A DNA stretch of 17,220 nucleotides, from NCBI GenBank assembly GCA_947374485.1, contig CANCCF010000073.1, positions 1-17,220 of the forward strand, given 5' to 3'. Below the pieces are notes generated by a model that was not told where the DNA came from, made no database searches, and saw only the letters and a program-made list of their open reading frames with translations. The DNA is from Comamonadaceae bacterium (GTDB taxonomy: Bacteria; Pseudomonadota; Gammaproteobacteria; Burkholderiales; Burkholderiaceae_C). Made by a program: the position numbers and the translations under genes. Numbering within the stretch: position 1 is the first letter of the stretch; each line of letters opens with the position of its first letter. Of this stretch, positions 13,460 through 17,220 are shown in pieces.

Positions 13460-15187
13460 TCAGCGAGCCTGCACCCGCGCCACTGCATGCCGCGCCGCCA
13501 GGTCGGCAAACACCAGCCCTGGCCCGAGGGTGATGCCGGGCGCGGCATAGATGCCGCCCATGATGGAATGCATGTCATTGCCCACGGCGTACAGGCCGTC
13601 TATGGCCAGCCCGTTGGCACCCAGCACCCGCGCAGACGCGTCCGTGGCCAGCCCGGTTGCCGCACCGATGTCGCCCGGGTACAGCCGCACCGCATAAAAA
13701 GGCGCGGTGGCAATCGGCCCCAGGTTGGGGTTCTTGTGACCCAAAGAACGGTCGCCGATGTGGTGCGCATAGGCGGTGCTGCCACGGCCAAAGTCGGTAT
13801 CCACCCCGGTTTCGGCATAGTGGTTGATCTGCGCCACGCTGGCCTGCAGGCCCTGGGCGTCCACACCCAGCTTGTGTGCCAGCTCGTGCAGCGTCGTGCC
13901 TTGCGTGAGGTAGCCATCCGCCAGAAACGGCGCCAGGCCTTTGCTGCCTGGGCGCACCATGCCCATGCCGTAGCGGCGCAGGGCCTCTGCATCGCACACC
14001 AGGTAGGCGGGCACGGCGGCGTTCTCTGGCCTTTGCATGGACATGCCAAACAGGTGGTAAGAGGTGCTCTCGTTCACAAAGCGCTGGCCCCTGCGGTTGA
14101 CGGTAACAAAGCCGGGTTTGGCGCGGTCCATCACAAAATGCGGGAAGGTCGCCAGGCTGCCGTCGGCGCGCAAACGCCGCGACACCGGTGCCCAGAAGGC
14201 ATGGCTGGCGCCGCCCTGGCCTTCTTGCGCGCCACGCAGCCGCGCCAGGTCTTGCGCCACGCCAGTGTGGCCCGGTGCGCCCGGGCACCAGGCAGCATCG
14301 GTGCCGGGCAGCTTGTGCTGGCGCTGCGCCGCATTGCGGTTGAAACCACCGCCAGCCAGCACCACGCCGCCCTTGACCTGCACGGTGCAACGCTGCCCGT
14401 TTTGCACGATGACCACGCTGCGCACGGGTGCGCCCTGCGCATCCCCGGAGTCGCCAAGTTGCTCTAGCGTGGTGTTCAGTGCCAGGGTCACATGGCCGCG
14501 TTGGGAGAGCGAAAACAAGAGCCGCGCCACCAGCGCATTGCCCATCACCAGGCGCGTGCCGCGCGGGTAGCGCAGGCGGTCTGCGCCATGGCGCAGGACG
14601 ATCTTGCACACATGCCGGAACGAGGCCCACGAGCGCGTGCGTGCCAGCAAATGGTTGATGTCGCTGCGGTCCACCATCATGCCGCCGAGCACGGTGAACT
14701 CGGGGATGGGCGGGCGCAGCAGGGCGAACAGGTGGCCCAGCAGGCGGCCGTCAAAGGGCACTGGTTCGAGTGCGCGGCCACACAGGGTGGAGCCGGGCAG
14801 ATCCGACAGGTAGTCCGGGTGCCTGGGGCAGGGCCGGAACTGCACGGCGCTGTGGTCTTCCATGCGCTGGATGGCCGCAGCGCCGTGGTCCAGAAAGGCC
14901 TGGCGCAGGGCGGGCGCTGCGTGGTCGCCGATGGCCGCGTCCAGGTAGGTGCGGGCGGCCTGCAGCGTGTCGGTAGGGTTCACCTTCGCTGCGTGGTGCG
15001 TGCCCGGCACCCAGGTGGTGCCCGCCGACCAGGCGGTGGTGCCGCCCACCAAACCCGTGTGTTCCAGCAGCAGCACGCTTGCGCCCTCGATGGCGGCAAA
15101 CAGGGCGGCCGCCAGTCCCGCGCCACCGGCGCCCACCACCACCACGTCGTAATGGGCCGTGGCGGGAAGGCTTGTCAGCAGCTCCAT
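13460..15187 (-). CDS. KstD-like FAD-dependent dehydrogenase (flavoprotein A)
   Basis: This 575-aa flavoprotein belongs to the fumarate reductase/3-ketosteroid dehydrogenase superfamily. The N-terminal FAD-binding site is YDVVVVGAGGAGLAAA (13-28) with the ribose-binding E42 and GGTTAWSAG (48-56). The C-terminal FAD motif is GLYAVGND, followed by GGIYAAPGITLGP. In that segment Y547 and G551 have the same spacing as the Tyr and Gly that polarise the 3-keto group in 3-ketosteroid-delta1-dehydrogenase. It should therefore remove hydrogens next to a keto or carboxyl group. A steroid substrate is not proven, and no steroid genes are near. The ATG at 15187 touches the stop of the AroE-like gene (TGA-ATG), indicating coupled translation. 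A paralogue begins at 16951. Confidence 0.9.
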   Translation of the reverse strand: MELLTSLPATAHYDVVVVGAGGAGLAAALFAAIEGASVLLLEHTGLVGGTTAWSAGTTWVPGTHHAAKVNPTDTLQAARTYLDAAIGDHAAPALRQAFLDHGAAAIQRMEDHSAVQFRPCPRHPDYLSDLPGSTLCGRALEPVPFDGRLLGHLFALLRPPIPEFTVLGGMMVDRSDINHLLARTRSWASFRHVCKIVLRHGADRLRYPRGTRLVMGNALVARLLFSLSQRGHVTLALNTTLEQLGDSGDAQGAPVRSVVIVQNGQRCTVQVKGGVVLAGGGFNRNAAQRQHKLPGTDAAWCPGAPGHTGVAQDLARLRGAQEGQGGASHAFWAPVSRRLRADGSLATFPHFVMDRAKPGFVTVNRRGQRFVNESTSYHLFGMSMQRPENAAVPAYLVCDAEALRRYGMGMVRPGSKGLAPFLADGYLTQGTTLHELAHKLGVDAQGLQASVAQINHYAETGVDTDFGRGSTAYAHHIGDRSLGHKNPNLGPIATAPFYAVRLYPGDIGAATGLATDASARVLGANGLAIDGLYAVGNDMHSIMGGIYAAPGITLGPGLVFADLAARHAVARVQAR

Positions 15188-15982
15188 TCAGGTGCCCAGC
15201 AAAAAGTCCACCATCAGGTCGCGCACGCGGCCAAACATGTGCGCGCCGGTCATGCTCTGGCAGCCCCGGGCGCGCGCTGCCGCAATCAAGGGCGTGGTGG
15301 CGGGCTCGGTGATGACGCAGCCCACAAACATGGTGGGTGTGAGCCGCTCCACCTGCAGCGGCAGCGGGTCACCGGCCTGCATGCCCATGGGCGTGGCGTT
15401 GAGCACGATGTCAAAGCCGCTGGGGTCGGCGCTGCCCGTGGTGACGGGGCAGCGCTGCAAACCGGCCAGGCGTTGCACCAGGGTGCTGCGGCGGTCTTCA
15501 TCGGCATCGCAAACGGCCAGCTCGCTTACCCCCGCCAGCACCAGTGCATGGGCAATGGCTGAACCGGCGCCGCCCGCGCCCACCAGCAGGGCTTTCTTGC
15601 CAGCCGGTGCACAACCCTCGTCCTGCATGGCCGAGACAAAGCCCAGGCCGTCGAACATGTCGCCATGCCAGCTGCCATCGGCATTGCGGCGCAGGGTGTT
15701 GACGGTGTGCAAGAAGGCCGCGCGCTCCGAGGTGGTGGCGCAGAGGTCAAAGCAGGCAAATTTGTGCGGCACGGTGGCGATGATGCCGTCCACATTCTTT
15801 GCCAGCGACACCCCGGCCAACCAGGCCGCCAGGTCGGCAGGCGCCACATGGGCGGGCAAGACCCAGGCGTTGTGGCCACGCGCATGGTATGCCTGCGTAA
15901 CCCCGGAGGGGGACTTCACCTGGGCAATCGGATCACCGACGATGAAGTGAACGCGGCTGGCACCGCTGGGCAGGTCGGACAT
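15188..15982 (-). CDS. AroE-like shikimate dehydrogenase family protein, altered substrate pocket
   Basis: This 264-aa NAD(P)-dependent dehydrogenase has the two-domain AroE fold. Retained features are GDPIA (16-20), the catalytic lysine K74 in TVPHK, N95 in NTL, D111 in FDGLGF, and the nucleotide loop GAGGAGSA (135-142) with NATPMG (195-200). Changes lie in substrate binding. The SKS serine pair is V22-K-S24, and the C-terminal glutamine that binds shikimate is V253 (GAHMFGRV). CDADEDRR after the second strand starts with an acidic residue, which tends to favour NAD over NADP. It is therefore likely a catabolic or divergent paralogue, not the biosynthetic AroE. The ATG at 15982 is preceded by GAGAG. 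It heads the minus-strand unit with flavoprotein A and is divergent from iclR. Confidence 0.9.
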   Translation of the reverse strand: MSDLPSGASRVHFIVGDPIAQVKSPSGVTQAYHARGHNAWVLPAHVAPADLAAWLAGVSLAKNVDGIIATVPHKFACFDLCATTSERAAFLHTVNTLRRNADGSWHGDMFDGLGFVSAMQDEGCAPAGKKALLVGAGGAGSAIAHALVLAGVSELAVCDADEDRRSTLVQRLAGLQRCPVTTGSADPSGFDIVLNATPMGMQAGDPLPLQVERLTPTMFVGCVITEPATTPLIAAARARGCQSMTGAHMFGRVRDLMVDFLLGT

Positions 15983-16020
15983 GGGGGCGGCTCTCAGACT
16001 GTTTTTTGCAAACTGGCCGC

Positions 16021-16049
16021 ATGGTACATAAAAGTGGAATGCAATTCAA
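16021..16049 (-). promoter_or_regulatory. Predicted promoter of the aroE-like/flavoprotein A unit
   Basis: Minus-strand TTGAAT (16044-16049) and TACCAT (16021-16026) are 17 bp apart, each with 4 of 6 consensus matches, 39 bp before the ATG at 15982. The -35 box overlaps the operator-like sequence, so binding there would be expected to block it. Confidence 0.45.
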
Positions 16050-16057
16050 CTTTTGAA
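16035..16057. promoter_or_regulatory. Candidate IclR operator: two overlapping inverted repeats
   Basis: TGGAATGCAATTCAA (16035-16049) is a 15-bp near-palindrome (arms match at 5 of 6 positions) resembling the classic IclR box TGGAAATNATTTCCA. It overlaps the perfect inverted repeat TTCAA-CTT-TTGAA (16045-16057). The arms of the second repeat are also the predicted -35 boxes of both divergent genes. Binding by the adjacent IclR protein is inferred from position and similarity. Confidence 0.55.
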
Positions 16058-16082
16058 CAAAATTCTGTTTTTGCACTACACT
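16053..16082 (+). promoter_or_regulatory. Predicted promoter of iclR/flavoprotein B
   Basis: TTGAAC (16053-16058) and TACACT (16077-16082) are 18 bp apart, each with 4 of 6 consensus matches. The ATG of iclR is 45 bp further on, leaving room for the AAGGGGG ribosome site at 16114-16120. Confidence 0.45.
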
Positions 16083-16127
16083 GGCAGCCTCACAAAACCA
16101 CACCACGCCACACAAGGGGGACCAGCC

Positions 16128-16961
16128 ATGAGCGGTGTTTTGGAGCGCACCCTGGGTATTCTGGAGTTGCTCTGCCAGCACGGCGAAGGCCTGGAGCTGG
16201 CAGCGATTGCCGAGCGGCTCAACATCCCGCGCAGCGGCACGCACCGCCTGCTCACCGACCTCGTGAAATGCGGCTACGTGCGCCAGACGCGCGAGCACGG
16301 CGGCTACCGGCTCACCACCAAGCTGGTGGCCATGGGCCTGTCATACCTGGGCGCCAGCGGCATTGTGGACATTGCCCAGCCGCTGCTCAACCACCTGGCC
16401 GAGGTGTCGGGTGAACTCACCCGTCTGTCGGTGGTGGATGGCGAGCGGCTGACCTGGGTGGCGCGCGCCCAAGGTGCCCGCCAGGGTCTGCGCTACGACC
16501 CCGACATGGGCAGCGACGCGCGCCTGTCCTGCTCGTCCTCCGGTTGGGCCTGGCTGTCCACGCTCAGCGATGACGCGGCCATGGCCGTCCTCGCGCGCCA
16601 GGGCCTGGGCCTGCCCAAAGACTTCGGGCCCAACGCACCCGCCAGCCTCAAGGCCGCCCTGAAGCAGGTGCAGGCCACGCGCACGCGTGGCTACAGCGTC
16701 ACGGTGGACACCTATTCCCCGGGTCTGAGCGCCGTGTCTGCGCCGGTGCGGCTGGCCGCGCAACCCGCCATGGGCGTGCTGACCATTGCCGGGCCCACCG
16801 TGCGCCTGAGCGAGGCGCGCATGCACGCCCTGGCGCCCGAGCTCTTGGCGGTGGCCGCGCAACTGGCGGTTGCCAGCAGCGCCTCGCCCTTCTTTGCCCA
16901 AACGGGCGCGCCGGGGGCTGCAGCATCTGGCAGCGGCCGCAAGCCCATCTATGCCCCCTGA
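16128..16961 (+). CDS. IclR-family transcriptional regulator
   Basis: The 277-aa protein has an N-terminal winged helix (about 1-65; LELAAIAERLNIPRSGTHRLLTDLVKCGYV is the HTH region) and a C-terminal effector-binding domain (about 75-250). IclR proteins bind small carboxylates or aromatic acids and act as repressors or activators of nearby catabolic genes. The ATG at 16128 has AAGGGGG seven bases upstream; an in-frame TTG at 16053 falls in the predicted -35 box and is rejected. A Ser/Ala/Pro-rich tail ends the protein, and the tail codons overlap the start of the next flavoprotein gene by 11 nt, so regulator and enzyme are translated from one message. It is divergent from the aroE-like unit with a 145-bp control region. 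Confidence 0.94.
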   Translation: MSGVLERTLGILELLCQHGEGLELAAIAERLNIPRSGTHRLLTDLVKCGYVRQTREHGGYRLTTKLVAMGLSYLGASGIVDIAQPLLNHLAEVSGELTRLSVVDGERLTWVARAQGARQGLRYDPDMGSDARLSCSSSGWAWLSTLSDDAAMAVLARQGLGLPKDFGPNAPASLKAALKQVQATRTRGYSVTVDTYSPGLSAVSAPVRLAAQPAMGVLTIAGPTVRLSEARMHALAPELLAVAAQLAVASSASPFFAQTGAPGAAASGSGRKPIYAP

Positions 16962-17220
16962 AGCGGATTGCGACCTGTTGGTGATTGGCTCCGGCGCCGG
17001 TGGCCTGTCGGCCGCCGTGACGGCTGCACACCTGGGCCTCAAGGTGATCGTGGCCGAGAAAGAGGCGCAGTACGGCGGCACCACGGCCTGGTCGGGCGGC
17101 TGGATGTGGCTGCCGCGCAACCCCTTGGCCACTGCGGCTGGCCTGCACGAAGACATCAGTGCGCCGCTCTCGTATTTGCGCCAGGAGCTGGGTGCGCAGT
17201 TTGATGCGGACCGGGCGCTG
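16951..17220 (+). CDS. FAD-dependent oxidoreductase, KstD/fumarate reductase superfamily (flavoprotein B, N-terminal part)
   Basis: An open frame from ATG 16951 runs to the window edge without a stop (90 residues). It shows the FAD-binding site DLLVIGSGAGGLSAAV (8-23), E36 at the end of the second strand, and GGTTAWSGG (42-50) followed by WMWLPRNP. This matches the same region of flavoprotein A (GGTTAWSAGTTWVPG), so the two are paralogues in the 3-ketosteroid dehydrogenase/fumarate reductase superfamily. The start overlaps the last 11 nt of iclR in another frame, which suggests translational coupling. The catalytic part lies outside the window, so substrate type cannot be judged. Confidence 0.85.
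   Translation, partial: MPPEADCDLLVIGSGAGGLSAAVTAAHLGLKVIVAEKEAQYGGTTAWSGGWMWLPRNPLATAAGLHEDISAPLSYLRQELGAQFDADRAL

Noticed and set aside
16053..16127. TTG at 16053 as the start of the IclR gene
   Set aside because: It lies in the predicted -35 box. The ATG at 16128 has a strong ribosome site and matches the usual IclR N-terminus.
1..17220. CRISPR array, insertion sequence, integrase, att site or phage genes
   Set aside because: Searched by eye on both strands. No regularly spaced repeats with unique spacers, transposase motifs or terminal inverted repeats were seen, and the tRNA-Met 3' end has no evident duplicated fragment nearby.

Overview
The window looks like chromosomal DNA from a beta-proteobacterium, most likely a member of the Comamonadaceae (Burkholderiales). 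This is inferred from the high GC, the codon use, and the mix of ffh next to a YpjD/CcsA-like gene, a tRNA-Met, a UbiH-like/dsbC/M61 peptidase string, and an IclR-controlled flavoprotein cluster. No IS element, integrase, phage gene, CRISPR array or rRNA is visible. Most of it is ordinary housekeeping DNA.

Layout. 1-217 (-) is the start of a CcsA-like membrane protein (YpjD), divergent from ffh (297-1661, +), the protein part of the signal recognition particle. 1698-2800 (-) holds a BLUF-type flavin-sensor protein followed by two small XRE regulators, each with its own promoter and inverted repeat. 2875-5981 (-) carries miaB, a small exported hypothetical protein, and a six-helix membrane class III adenylate cyclase. 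A tRNA-Met(CAT) gene with a strong stable-RNA promoter and a textbook Rho-independent terminator lies at 6003-6151 (-). 6195-11182 (-) is a likely operon read in this order: small soluble hypothetical protein, UbiH-like flavin monooxygenase, DsbC, M61 peptidase with PDZ domain (ATGA overlap with dsbC), enoyl-CoA hydratase. Divergent from it is a FUSC-family membrane protein (11279-13456, +), whose start is preceded by three 12-bp tandem repeats.

The right end (13460-17220) is the accessory part. It is a small catabolic cluster built around an IclR regulator. To the left, read on the minus strand, is an AroE-like dehydrogenase directly abutting a KstD-like flavoprotein (TGA-ATG). To the right, on the plus strand, iclR overlaps by 11 nt a second flavoprotein of the same superfamily, which is cut by the window edge. 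The two transcription units appear to start from divergent promoters whose -35 boxes are the two arms of one 13-bp palindrome, beside an IclR-type operator-like sequence. The AroE-like enzyme lacks two shikimate-binding side chains, so the cluster probably oxidises some other, perhaps ring-shaped, hydroxy or keto acid. The substrate is not deducible from sequence alone.

The most unusual single gene is the BLUF-domain protein. Its signalling tyrosine is replaced by phenylalanine while the partner asparagine and glutamine are kept, and it is followed by the two XRE regulators.
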